From Acidobacteriota bacterium (lineage in GTDB: Bacteria; Acidobacteriota; Terriglobia; Acidiferrales; UBA7541), in contig QHYK01000043.1 of assembly GCA_003224085.1 (NCBI GenBank), forward strand, positions 116,628-180,627: a stretch of 64,000 bases of DNA. Direction: 5' to 3'. Each line of letters starts with the position of its first letter. Position 1 is the stretch's first letter. The position numbers and the translations under genes were made by a program. The notes under the pieces are model-generated. The model was not told the origin of the DNA, ran no database searches, and saw only the letters and a list, made by a program, of their open reading frames with translations. Positions 51,835 to 60,141 of the stretch are shown one piece after another.

Positions 51835-53780
51835 GCCTTTTCGAGCTCTTCCTCGAGCAACTGCTTCTGATACAGATCCGCGTAATAACCGCCACGCTCG
51901 AGCAACTCCTCGTGCGTTCCCCGCTCGATGATGCGGCCTTCGCGGAGGACCACAATCTGGTCGGCGTTCTGCACGGTGGAAGTACGGTGCGAAATCAAAA
52001 TGGTCGTACGGCCGCGCATGACGCCACGCAAACCGGAGAGGATTTTTTCCTCGGTTTGGGTGTCCACGCTGGAGAGCGCGTCGTCGAGAATCAAAATGCG
52101 CGGGTCACGCACAACGGCGCGGGCAATGGCGGTGCGCTGTTTCTGTCCGCCCGAGAGCGTGATGCCGCGTTCTCCGACCGCGGTTTCGTAGCCCTTGGGG
52201 AAATCGGCGATGTCGCCGTGGAGGCTGGCAATTTGCGCCGCTTCGCGACAGCGCTCGGGATCGTAATCCGGCAAGCCGAAGGCGATATTGCCCCCGACCG
52301 TTTCGCTGAAAAGATAAGTGTCCTGGGGAACGTAGCCGATGGAGCGGCGCAGGGTTTCGAGCGGCCAATGCTGAATGGGATGGCCGTCAATGAGCACCGT
52401 GCCCTCCGGGGCTTCCCAAAGACGAGCGACAAGAGCGGCAAGGGTGGTCTTGCCGCACCCGGTGGGGCCGACAACGGCGACAGTGGAACCCGCGGGAATC
52501 TTCAGGTTGATGTCGGAAAGAACCGGATGCGGGCCGCTGCCATTGGATTTTCCGGAGCCGTTCGAACCGGAAAAAGTGGTCGGGTAGGCAAAGGTTAGAT
52601 TGCGAAATTCTATTTCTCCAACGGGTGTCGAATCTTTCGGAAGAGTTGCCGCGCGATCGTCGATATTCGGCTTCGCCGTCAGGATGAAATTCAGGCGGCC
52701 CATGGAAGCGGCCCCTCGCTGGAAAATATTGGTGACCCAGCCAAGGGCAATCATGGGCCAGACCAACTGGTTCAAGTAGAAGAAGAAAGCGATGAGCGCG
52801 CCGAGTGTAATTTGGCCGCGAAGCAGTTGATGCCCCCCCTGCCACAGGACGATCAAAAAACTTGTGCCGACCAGCGCCTGGAGGGAAGGCATGAACATAC
52901 TCCAGGTGCGGATGAGACGGATGTTGCGCGAGACGTACTCGCGGTTCGGCTCGTCAAACGCGCGCATTTCCGCTTCTTCCTGCGCGTAGGCTCGCACGAT
53001 GCGCACCCCGGAGAGATTCTCCTGGACGCGCGCGGTAAGGGTGGCGAGGGCCGCTTGAATCGTCTCGTAGAGTTCGTGAATGGTTTTGCCGAAGAACCAC
53101 ACGGCGATGGCAACAACCGGCGCCGGGAGCAGGACCCAAAGGGTAAGGGAAGAAGAGAGCGTGACCATGACCATAATGGCCATGATCATGGTAACGATGG
53201 TGGTGGCGCTGTACATGATGCCCGGTCCGAGGACCATACGAACGGAGTTGAGGTCGTTGGTGGCGCGGGACATCAGCTCGCCGGTGCGGTTGCGCACGTA
53301 AAATTCGGGTTCGAGCGCAAGCAGGCGCTTCAGGAGATCGCTGCGGATGTCGTACTCGATATCGCGAGAAACACCGATGAGAATCCAGCGCCCGGAGAAG
53401 GAAAGAACGCCTTTGATCGCCACGCAGAAAATGACGATAAGGCAATAAATGCCAAGCGTCTGGCGGCTGTTTGGAGCGTAGAAAGGAATCGCGCGGCTAA
53501 GCCTCGATAAGCGAGGAACGGCGGCGAGCGCGGGCCCTTTTCCTTTCTCGACGGAATGTTCAAAGGGTGCGGGGCTGCCTGCAAGCGTGTCGGTCATGAT
53601 CCCCGTGGCCAGCGGGAGCACGTTCGTCACAACACCCATCAGGAAGACCATCAGCAAACCGATGATGATGCTCCGGGTGTACCGGCGAAGATACGGCATC
53701 AGACCGCGCAAATCTTTGCTCGGAGCGGGTTGCTGTCCGGCATTGGCCACCGGAGAATTTGCGCGGGTCGCCTCGCTCAT
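51831..53780 (-). CDS. ABC exporter, first half (degenerate Walker B)
   Basis: 649 residues: exporter membrane domain (helices from about residue 32 to 350) and an NBD with Walker A VGPTGCGKTTLAALVARLWE, signature LSGGQKQRTAIARAV and Walker B ILILDDALSSVDTQTE. The usual catalytic Glu after the Walker B Asp is Asp (LDD), as in the degenerate halves of heterodimeric exporters. A Gly/Ser-rich insertion (SGSNGSGKSNGSG) precedes Walker A. Overlaps the lipoprotein gene upstream and the partner exporter downstream by four bases each, so all three are translationally coupled. Confidence 0.93.
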   Translation of the reverse strand: MSEATRANSPVANAGQQPAPSKDLRGLMPYLRRYTRSIIIGLLMVFLMGVVTNVLPLATGIMTDTLAGSPAPFEHSVEKGKGPALAAVPRLSRLSRAIPFYAPNSRQTLGIYCLIVIFCVAIKGVLSFSGRWILIGVSRDIEYDIRSDLLKRLLALEPEFYVRNRTGELMSRATNDLNSVRMVLGPGIMYSATTIVTMIMAIMVMVTLSSSLTLWVLLPAPVVAIAVWFFGKTIHELYETIQAALATLTARVQENLSGVRIVRAYAQEEAEMRAFDEPNREYVSRNIRLIRTWSMFMPSLQALVGTSFLIVLWQGGHQLLRGQITLGALIAFFFYLNQLVWPMIALGWVTNIFQRGAASMGRLNFILTAKPNIDDRAATLPKDSTPVGEIEFRNLTFAYPTTFSGSNGSGKSNGSGPHPVLSDINLKIPAGSTVAVVGPTGCGKTTLAALVARLWEAPEGTVLIDGHPIQHWPLETLRRSIGYVPQDTYLFSETVGGNIAFGLPDYDPERCREAAQIASLHGDIADFPKGYETAVGERGITLSGGQKQRTAIARAVVRDPRILILDDALSSVDTQTEEKILSGLRGVMRGRTTILISHRTSTVQNADQIVVLREGRIIERGTHEELLERGGYYADLYQKQLLEEELEKA

Positions 53781-54481
53781 CGCAGACGGGACCTCGCGGT
53801 TTCCATGGTCGGGGACTCGGCCAGAAAATGTTCGTAGGTGCGGTCGACAGACTGGTAGCGCCGCGTTTTTGGATTCCAGCGCACGCCTATGGGCAGTACA
53901 TGTGAATCGGTGATGCCTTTCAAAGGTGTGAAATAGAGCTGCAAGCCCTTGTCGTCACTCTGCTCGTATTGCAGCCGCCAGCCGGTCACTGAAGTCAAAG
54001 GCGTGAGGCCAAGAAAACCCTTCTCGTTCTTTAAATGCTCATCGCAGCGCAGGACTTCCGACCATTTTCCGTCGTTGTTTTGGACGACAACCGCGCGGGT
54101 GATAATCGTGCCGGGAAGATTGTTGGTGGGAGTTTTGGGCACGACGTTGGCCGCTAGGAATTGCTGCTTGCCGTTTTTTGCCAGATCCCCGAATGCCAAC
54201 ACTTGCGTCTCCCTTCCGAGGAGGGACTCCGCTGCCGACTGAATCTCGTCGGGGATGGCCGGTGCGGCAGGTTTGGTTTCGGCCTGTGCCGCAGGCTTGG
54301 GCGATTCTGTGCCGCAGCCGCCCGCAAATATAGCAATGGGCAAGAAACTCAGACACAAATGCACCGGGACTTTCCCCGTTCGGGCCGCGCCAATACCGAC
54401 TATCCTCCTTAGAAAGGACGGCGCCCAATCTGTCCCGTTAGCACACGAACGACCGCTCGATGAGGTCTTTTCCATCCGCAC
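53777..54481 (-). CDS. Hypothetical lipoprotein coupled to an ABC exporter
   Basis: Up to 234 residues. The hydrophobic run LCLSFLPIAIFAGGC carries a lipobox (AGGC), so the mature protein would be a lipoprotein. This implies a start nearer the signal than the ATG at 54481, which adds about 38 non-signal-like residues. The mature part has a Pro/Ala-rich linker (ESPKPAAQAETKPAAPA), then a beta-rich domain (GTIITRAVVVQNNDGKWSEVLRCDEHLKN, RLQYEQSDDKGLQLYFTPLKG). No family recognised. The end overlaps the exporter start by four bases, suggesting a periplasmic accessory. Confidence 0.65.
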   Translation of the reverse strand: MRMEKTSSSGRSCANGTDWAPSFLRRIVGIGAARTGKVPVHLCLSFLPIAIFAGGCGTESPKPAAQAETKPAAPAIPDEIQSAAESLLGRETQVLAFGDLAKNGKQQFLAANVVPKTPTNNLPGTIITRAVVVQNNDGKWSEVLRCDEHLKNEKGFLGLTPLTSVTGWRLQYEQSDDKGLQLYFTPLKGITDSHVLPIGVRWNPKTRRYQSVDRTYEHFLAESPTMETARSRLR

Positions 54482-54667
54482 CTTAAAGCCGCGAGCGTGA
54501 TTTTCGCTATCCGCTCGGGCATCCTAGTTCCCCCGGAGTGCTGGGATTTACGGCACATCCGGATGCGCCGAATCCAGCGCAAATACCACAATTCTAACTG
54601 CTGGCGTCACGGCTTGGAAGAACTCTGAGCATGCAATTGCCATAGCCGTTGTTAACGGTTCCTGTGC

Positions 54668-55375
54668 TTAGCGCTGGGCGAGAATCTCGTCCAGCCGCGC
54701 TTCCATGTTCTCCTCGCCTTCCGACCATAGCTCCGTGCGCTCGACCGGCAGCGCCCGCTCAATGGCGTCCACCCAACCGAACAATTGTTGGATGTTTTCG
54801 CGGGTCTTGGCGTGATATTCGCTCAGGTTGTTGCCGGCGGCCATCCACTGACGGAAAGTGTGTTCGACGGGATGTTCAAAGCGATTGGAAGAATTGGACG
54901 AATCGAGGAATTTGCTGGAATTAGAAAGCCCTCCAGATCTGAGCATACCGCCGTGCCCAGTGAAAAAGTGCTCAAAGCCCAGGTCCGCTTGAAAATGACC
55001 GGCGGAGGCCGCTATGCCGCCGTCGTAATCGGGACCGTGGCAAATCAGCTCTAGCGGCTGGGGCTTCCGATCCCACTTCAGCGTATCCATGTTGAAGGCC
55101 CACAAGTCCCAGGTTGCGGTAGCGATGTAGGCGGTGTCGGAGTTGAGATACTGGGCGGCCATAGCGGCAACTTCGGCGGGCCCGGCTTTCAGCGGACGCA
55201 AATCCCATTCCGCAATGGGAGCCTCGCCGGGGTCGACCGCCTGAACGATCAATTCGTCAAAGGTGCCGTGAGGAGCGGAGAGCGGCGCAGTCGTGAGAAA
55301 GCGAGCAAACTCCGGGATCATCGTTTCGAGGGAAAAGTCGCGCGTCCAAACGCGCAGATAAGCGTGATTGGCCAT
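54668..55375 (-). CDS. Conserved hypothetical protein with low-complexity insertion
   Basis: 235 residues starting MANHAYLRVWTRDFSLETMIPEFARFL. The middle is rich in aromatic and acidic residues (YLNSDTAYIATATWDLWAF, LELICHGPDYDGG). Function unknown; I do not recognise a domain. An insertion around bases 54881-54928 encodes the Ser/Asn-rich SNSSKFLDSSNSSNR from a micro-repeat built on AATTC/CCAAT, similar in spirit to the mrfA insertions. The start at 55375 is ATG; a TTG six bases upstream is less likely. Confidence 0.65.
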   Translation of the reverse strand: MANHAYLRVWTRDFSLETMIPEFARFLTTAPLSAPHGTFDELIVQAVDPGEAPIAEWDLRPLKAGPAEVAAMAAQYLNSDTAYIATATWDLWAFNMDTLKWDRKPQPLELICHGPDYDGGIAASAGHFQADLGFEHFFTGHGGMLRSGGLSNSSKFLDSSNSSNRFEHPVEHTFRQWMAAGNNLSEYHAKTRENIQQLFGWVDAIERALPVERTELWSEGEENMEARLDEILAQR

Positions 55376-55477
55376 AAGCAATGGAACTTCGGGATTATAC
55401 CCGGCGCAAAGAGAAGTGGCGAATCAGCGAAGAGCAGGTGATGGCCTGCGTCGAGGGTCGAGGAAGGTCTATAAGCG

Positions 55478-58249
55478 CTAGCTTCCTGTGGTCGCGCCTT
55501 TCGCGCGCGGGGGTTCGGTCGGCGTGGTAAAGTTCTTCGCGATTTCGCTGAGGCGTTGCTGCAGCGAATCTCCCACTCCTTCGAAAACCTGCGAGCAAGC
55601 GGCGCGAAGTTTTTCTTCGGCGGCGGCGGCGATGCCAGCAATCATTTCGCGCGATTGGTGATCGAGCGACGCCACGGTAGCCAGCAGCCATTGATTCGAA
55701 ACGCCCTCAAGCCGTTCTTTGTGGTGCTCCGCGGCTTGCTCGCCGATGCGGTCATAGACTTGCTTCATCTCTTCCTGGTGAGCATCGGTCATGGTTTTCC
55801 ATTTTTCCAGGAGAGGAGCGAAGCCCTCCGACACCGTCCTTTGGGTTTCGGCAACACCCGTTTCGAGGATGCCACCTAGGGATTCCTGGAAACGCTTCAG
55901 AAAAGCTTCCTGCTCAGCGTTGACCTGCTGCGCCAGCTCGGTGCGCTCTTGGGCGGTGGAGCGCTTGAGTTCGTCGTTGTATCCGCCAAGCTCCAGGCGG
56001 GCGGTACGTTGAATCTCGTCAACGAAGGCAGCCGTGGTGGTGTCAGCTGCTTCTGCGAAGAGGGCTCGAGCGCGTTCGAACGAATCGTGGACCGCCTCTT
56101 TCATCTGCGTTTGCGTATGGCCGATAAAATTTCGACTCGAATGATCGAGTTCGGCCGCAAAGAGTCCGGAGATTTCCCGCGCTTTTTCTCTAAGCTGACC
56201 AACCGTTTGCTCGACTGCCTTTTCCGAATGATTCTGAATCTGCATTTGCGCTTTTTTCTCGTACCATTCCGCAGACTTTTGGAGCTCGTCCACCACCTGG
56301 TGCTTTAGATCGGCGACTTTGCTTTCGAGATCAGCGAGCGACTGGCCTGTGATGGATTGCGAGGATTCGCGAAGAATTTGTTCAACACTCCCGAGGTTCT
56401 GCCGGAATTGCGCGAGCGACTCGCCGAACGCTTCGTCCGCGGCGGTGCGGATGCGGTCCTGCTGCATCGTGAGGGCAGCGTCCACCAGCGAGCGGCCCCC
56501 AGCAAGGCGGTGAATCGCTTCCTCGGCCTGCTCGATGTGTGGGTGTACAAGTTCCTGAACTTGGCGGTTGAATTGCTCCACGGCCTTGTCGGCGGCTTCG
56601 TCAAAGGTGGAGCGGATGCGCGCGTTGTTTTGTTCGACGAGGGACTGGGATTCGCTGCGCAATTCATTGCGGTGAAGGGCAACGTCTTCCTCGAGTTGCG
56701 CGTGGAAATCCGCAAGAGTCTGTTGCGCTCTTTGGAGTTCGGCGGAACGCTGTTCGAGACTTTGATGAGCCTCGCCAGTGCGAGAGAGTATGGATTCCAA
56801 TTTTTGCGCGTGCTCCTGGAGCCCATCGCGCATCGCCGCGAGTTTCTGTTCCCATTCCGCCCCGACAGTTTGTGCAGCCTCGCGCAGAACGGCGGCATGC
56901 CGAGATGTTTCGTCCTGCAACTGAGCGAGCAACGTATGCAGATGTTCGTTCAATCCGCCTGCAGCGCGGTCCTGCGCCTCGGCGAGAGTGCCTTCCAGAC
57001 GTTCGTGCAATTGCGTGTTAGCAGTTTCGAGTTCTTCGCTGACTTGCTCGCGCCGGGAGGATTGGGCGGATGCGAGCGCGGAGGTTACTTGATGCTGTAC
57101 TTCGGCGGCTCTTGCCTCAAGGGCCTGGCGCTGTGCGTTGACGGTTTCCGCCGTGGCCTCCAGCGAACGCGCCGCGGTTTCCGCTCGAGCGGCGATTTGC
57201 ACTTCGGCGTTTTCCGCTTGCGTTTTTAGCCAGGTAGCGGTCTCTTCCGCCTGCTGACAAGTGGCTTTGAGCGCGTCCGTGGCGGCATCCAGTTGGCCCG
57301 CGTGTTCGCCGCGCCGCGCGAGAGCTTCATCCAGGAGGTGGGAGGTGAGATCGCGAGTGAGCTGTTCCAGTTGCGGGGCTAGCCAGTGTGGCAATTCTGC
57401 GCGCAACGCTTCCGCCGCGGAAGCCTGGGCTTCGCGCGACCGCTTGTCGGTCTCTTGCTGGACCTTTTCGAGTGCGCGCGCGGTTTCATTCGCGATTTCC
57501 GCGCGTCCAGCAGCAAACTCTTGCTCCCATTGCTCGAAGGAGAGACGCCGTTCGGCCGAAACCGCTTGCGAAGCGGCTTCTTGCGCGGCGGCTTGAATCT
57601 GCTGACGCGCGTCAGCGACAAGCCTGGCCACCTGGCGCGCCAACTGGAGTGAGGCGTCCGTTGCGCTTGCCGGAGAAGGGAAGACGCGCAGGTTGTCATT
57701 TGCGCTTACAGCTGCGCCCGCCGATGAGAGCTCGGCCTCGCTCGCGGGGGGCACGCCGGGCTCCAAAAGCGAAGGCAATGGCGGCGGTTCAGGCGCGCCG
57801 TCCAAGATCGGAGGAGCCTGCACGCCGTCCGGAAATGCGAACCAGTCTTCCGGAGGGAACGCGATGCCCCACGCGTTTCCGGAAACTTCCAATTCCAGCG
57901 CAACTTGAAAAAGCTGGCGAACCGTCCGCGGCCGTTGAATCCACGCTACCCGGCCGCGCACGGATCGCGGTGGCTGCCCCGTGTCAGGATGAGGGATTTC
58001 AAGCGTCACCCACATGTTTTTCAGGACGTAGTGTTTCGATTGATAGCGGCAGCCGTGGCAATTGAGGATGAGCGAGGAGGTGCGCTCCACGAACGGGCGT
58101 CCGAGAGCATCCACACCTGTAACCACGAGAGGAACGGCTTGCACGATCCGCGTGCTGCGGCGTTTTCTCAATTCCGTATTCGGATTGGTTCCCGACTCCG
58201 AAGCCATTTCCACTGCCTCATCGGCAAAGTTGCTGCCCGATTCGTTCAT
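55478..58249 (-). CDS. PilZ-like domain protein with about 700-residue coiled coil
   Basis: 923 residues. Residues about 28-130 look like a PilZ domain: LRKRRSTRIVQAVPLVVTGVD (RxxxR c-di-GMP motif) and, after it, LILNCHGCRYQSKHYVL in place of the usual (D/N)xSxxG. A Pro-rich linker (about 145-200) follows. From about 205 to the end the sequence is almost pure Ala/Glu/Gln-rich helix, predicted coiled coil, with many AExA and QLxxE heptads, resembling chemoreceptor or SMC arms. No membrane segment. A cytoplasmic scaffold controlled by c-di-GMP is a reasonable inference. Acidobacterial genomes have similar PilZ-coiled-coil proteins. Confidence 0.75.
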   Translation of the reverse strand: MNESGSNFADEAVEMASESGTNPNTELRKRRSTRIVQAVPLVVTGVDALGRPFVERTSSLILNCHGCRYQSKHYVLKNMWVTLEIPHPDTGQPPRSVRGRVAWIQRPRTVRQLFQVALELEVSGNAWGIAFPPEDWFAFPDGVQAPPILDGAPEPPPLPSLLEPGVPPASEAELSSAGAAVSANDNLRVFPSPASATDASLQLARQVARLVADARQQIQAAAQEAASQAVSAERRLSFEQWEQEFAAGRAEIANETARALEKVQQETDKRSREAQASAAEALRAELPHWLAPQLEQLTRDLTSHLLDEALARRGEHAGQLDAATDALKATCQQAEETATWLKTQAENAEVQIAARAETAARSLEATAETVNAQRQALEARAAEVQHQVTSALASAQSSRREQVSEELETANTQLHERLEGTLAEAQDRAAGGLNEHLHTLLAQLQDETSRHAAVLREAAQTVGAEWEQKLAAMRDGLQEHAQKLESILSRTGEAHQSLEQRSAELQRAQQTLADFHAQLEEDVALHRNELRSESQSLVEQNNARIRSTFDEAADKAVEQFNRQVQELVHPHIEQAEEAIHRLAGGRSLVDAALTMQQDRIRTAADEAFGESLAQFRQNLGSVEQILRESSQSITGQSLADLESKVADLKHQVVDELQKSAEWYEKKAQMQIQNHSEKAVEQTVGQLREKAREISGLFAAELDHSSRNFIGHTQTQMKEAVHDSFERARALFAEAADTTTAAFVDEIQRTARLELGGYNDELKRSTAQERTELAQQVNAEQEAFLKRFQESLGGILETGVAETQRTVSEGFAPLLEKWKTMTDAHQEEMKQVYDRIGEQAAEHHKERLEGVSNQWLLATVASLDHQSREMIAGIAAAAEEKLRAACSQVFEGVGDSLQQRLSEIAKNFTTPTEPPRAKGATTGS

Positions 58250-58297
58250 ACAAGCGCCGTCGAACCTCAGTTTTATATTTCTCGTGATGCAGAAGCT

Positions 58298-58633
58298 CTA
58301 CTTCGCCGCGGCGCCTCGTGTTGTACCTTCTGAGGTCGGCTTGCGGTTTGTTTCCAAGAGAAACGTCCAAACTTCTCGAGCGACCCAGATTGGCCCAACG
58401 AGCAAATAAATCGGTCCCTGAAAAAACGCCGGGTGGTTTCCTTCCATCCGGTGTCCGAGAAACAAGAGCACCCAGCCTGCTAAAAAAAATCCTGCGCCCC
58501 AAATCCACTTTAGGAAAACAAGAAGGGTGATCCCCGCGAAAATCATCGGCATGCCGATTGCATGAAGCAGCTTGTTCGCAGTGGATTCGTGCTCGTGATC
58601 GTACTGTGCCATGTAGTGCGCCAGGCTCGGCAT
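58298..58633 (-). CDS. DUF962/Mpo1-like membrane protein
   Basis: 111 residues. HYMAQYDHEHESTANKLLHAIGMPMIFAGITLLVF, then FFLAGWVLLFLGHRMEGNHPAFFQGPIYLLVGPIWV. These match DUF962 with its conserved H-x4-N-x3-H, GH and EGNxPA motifs. The yeast homologue Mpo1 is an Fe-dependent dioxygenase for 2-hydroxy fatty acids, so lipid alpha-oxidation is possible. AGGAGGTG before the ATG at 58633 sets the start. It precedes the PilZ coiled-coil gene on the same strand (48 bases). Confidence 0.9.
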   Translation of the reverse strand: MPSLAHYMAQYDHEHESTANKLLHAIGMPMIFAGITLLVFLKWIWGAGFFLAGWVLLFLGHRMEGNHPAFFQGPIYLLVGPIWVAREVWTFLLETNRKPTSEGTTRGAAAK

Positions 58634-58844
58634 GTAGCGCACCTCCTGTCAGCCGTCTGCGGCTGCCAAGCAGCAGGTGTGGGGACATCCACGTTCCAAA
58701 CCTTACTCTATACCTAAATTGTGAAATTTCCTAGGGAGTTCTATAACTACTAAGAGTAGTGAAGCGACCCGCCTATTGCGTTCCCGGCTCACCCTTCGCA
58801 CCACTTTGCTATCTTCCGCTACTGGGCTTACCGTCTAGCATAGG

Positions 58845-59444
58845 CTACAAATCTCTGCGGCCTTCCATGGCCTTCAACATCGTAACCTCGTCGGCATATT
58901 CCAAGTCAGCCCCCACGGGAATACCCACGCCGATGCGGGTAACGCGCACACCTAGGGGCTTGAGGAGCTTCGAAAGATAAACGGCTGTGGCTTCGCCTTC
59001 CGCGGTGGGATTTGTGGCCATGATGATTTCCTCGACCGTGTTTCCCTTTAACCGCTCGATTAATGATTTGATGTGTAGCTGGTCCGGCCCGCGCCCGGAG
59101 AGCGGCGATAGCGAACCGCCTAGGACGTGATACATGCCGCTGTACGTGCGCGTCTTCTCGATTGCCATGATGTTGTGCGCCTCTTCGACTACGCAAATGG
59201 TTTTTTTGTTGCGCGTCGGGCCAACGCAATAGAGGCACGGATCCGCATCGGTGATGTTGTGGCACGTCGAGCATTCGCGAATTTTTTCTTTGGCGTCGCG
59301 AATGGCGTCGGCGAGCGCCAGGGCGTCTTCCGGCGCGGCCCGCAACAGAAAAAACGCCAGCCGCTGCGCGGTCTTCTGGCCGATGCCGGGAAGATGCTTT
59401 AATTCATCGATGAGTCGTTCTACCGGAGCGGCAAAATCGGGCAT
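58845..59444 (-). CDS. recR: Recombination mediator RecR
   Basis: 199 residues, normal length. HhH motif ([17 protein letters not shown]), zinc finger [16 protein letters not shown], Toprim domain ([16 protein letters not shown] through [17 protein letters not shown]), and the terminal [32 protein letters not shown]. RecR acts with RecF/RecO to load RecA at gaps. The ATG at 59444 gives the family N-terminus ([20 protein letters not shown]). dnaX and the YbaB gene, its frequent neighbours, are not here. Confidence 0.97.
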   Translation of the reverse strand: MPDFAAPVERLIDELKHLPGIGQKTAQRLAFFLLRAAPEDALALADAIRDAKEKIRECSTCHNITDADPCLYCVGPTRNKKTICVVEEAHNIMAIEKTRTYSGMYHVLGGSLSPLSGRGPDQLHIKSLIERLKGNTVEEIIMATNPTAEGEATAVYLSKLLKPLGVRVTRIGVGIPVGADLEYADEVTMLKAMEGRRDL

Positions 59445-59485
59445 GCAGCATGTGTAGCACAGCCGCGCGCGCCAGCGCAAACCGC

Positions 59486-59968
59486 CTAAAGCTGGCGGTA
59501 CATGACGTACGCATCGACGAGACCAAGCGTGGGGTGCTCGAAGGCCTTAGGAAGGCGGCCCACAATTTCAAAGCCGAAACTCTGCCACAGCCGGACGGCG
59601 CGCTCGTTCGAGCTGACCACGAAATTGAACTGCATGGCGCGAAACCCACGCTTTCGCGCGCGCTCCAGCGAATGCGCGCACATGGCGCGAGCCACTCCCC
59701 GGCCCGTCGCGTGAGGCGCGGTTATGTAGCCGCAATTGGCTATGTGCGCGCCCCCTCCTTTTTGATTGGCTTTCAGAAAGTATGTGCCGACGATTTCGCC
59801 ATCATCTTCGGCGAGAAAGACCTCGTGTCCAGGAGAGAACCAGTAAGCGAGAGCGGCCGCTCGGTCCATGTCGCGTGGTTGCGGATAGGTTTCGCCCGCG
59901 CGGATGATGGGCTCAAGAATCGCCCAGATTGCCTCGGCATCTTTTTCAACCGCTTCGCGGATCCTCAT
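59486..59968 (-). CDS. GNAT family N-acetyltransferase
   Basis: 160 residues from the preferred [21 protein letters not shown] at the N-terminus, [46 protein letters not shown] (acetyl-CoA pyrophosphate loop with the family's R/Q-x-x-G-x-G/A replaced by ATGRGVA), and [23 protein letters not shown]. Substrate unknown; this branch resembles phosphinothricin/amino-acid acetyltransferases. The start at 59968 has AGGA seven bases upstream; an earlier in-frame ATG at 59998 adds ten residues. It is 41 bases upstream of recR. Confidence 0.9.
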   Translation of the reverse strand: MRIREAVEKDAEAIWAILEPIIRAGETYPQPRDMDRAAALAYWFSPGHEVFLAEDDGEIVGTYFLKANQKGGGAHIANCGYITAPHATGRGVARAMCAHSLERARKRGFRAMQFNFVVSSNERAVRLWQSFGFEIVGRLPKAFEHPTLGLVDAYVMYRQL

Positions 59969-60141
59969 CCCGGTATCCTGCCACGAGACGGTTTCCATGG
60001 CTTCTAACTTCTTTGTTCTAAGGAGCTTCTTCCGGGCCCGTTTACTGCCAGGGCAAAGCGCAAGATTCCGTCTCTCTGCCGTTCTAACATGAGAACAAGG
60101 GTCAGCTCGAAGTCAGGCAGAGCCAAGGACAGCCAGAGCCT

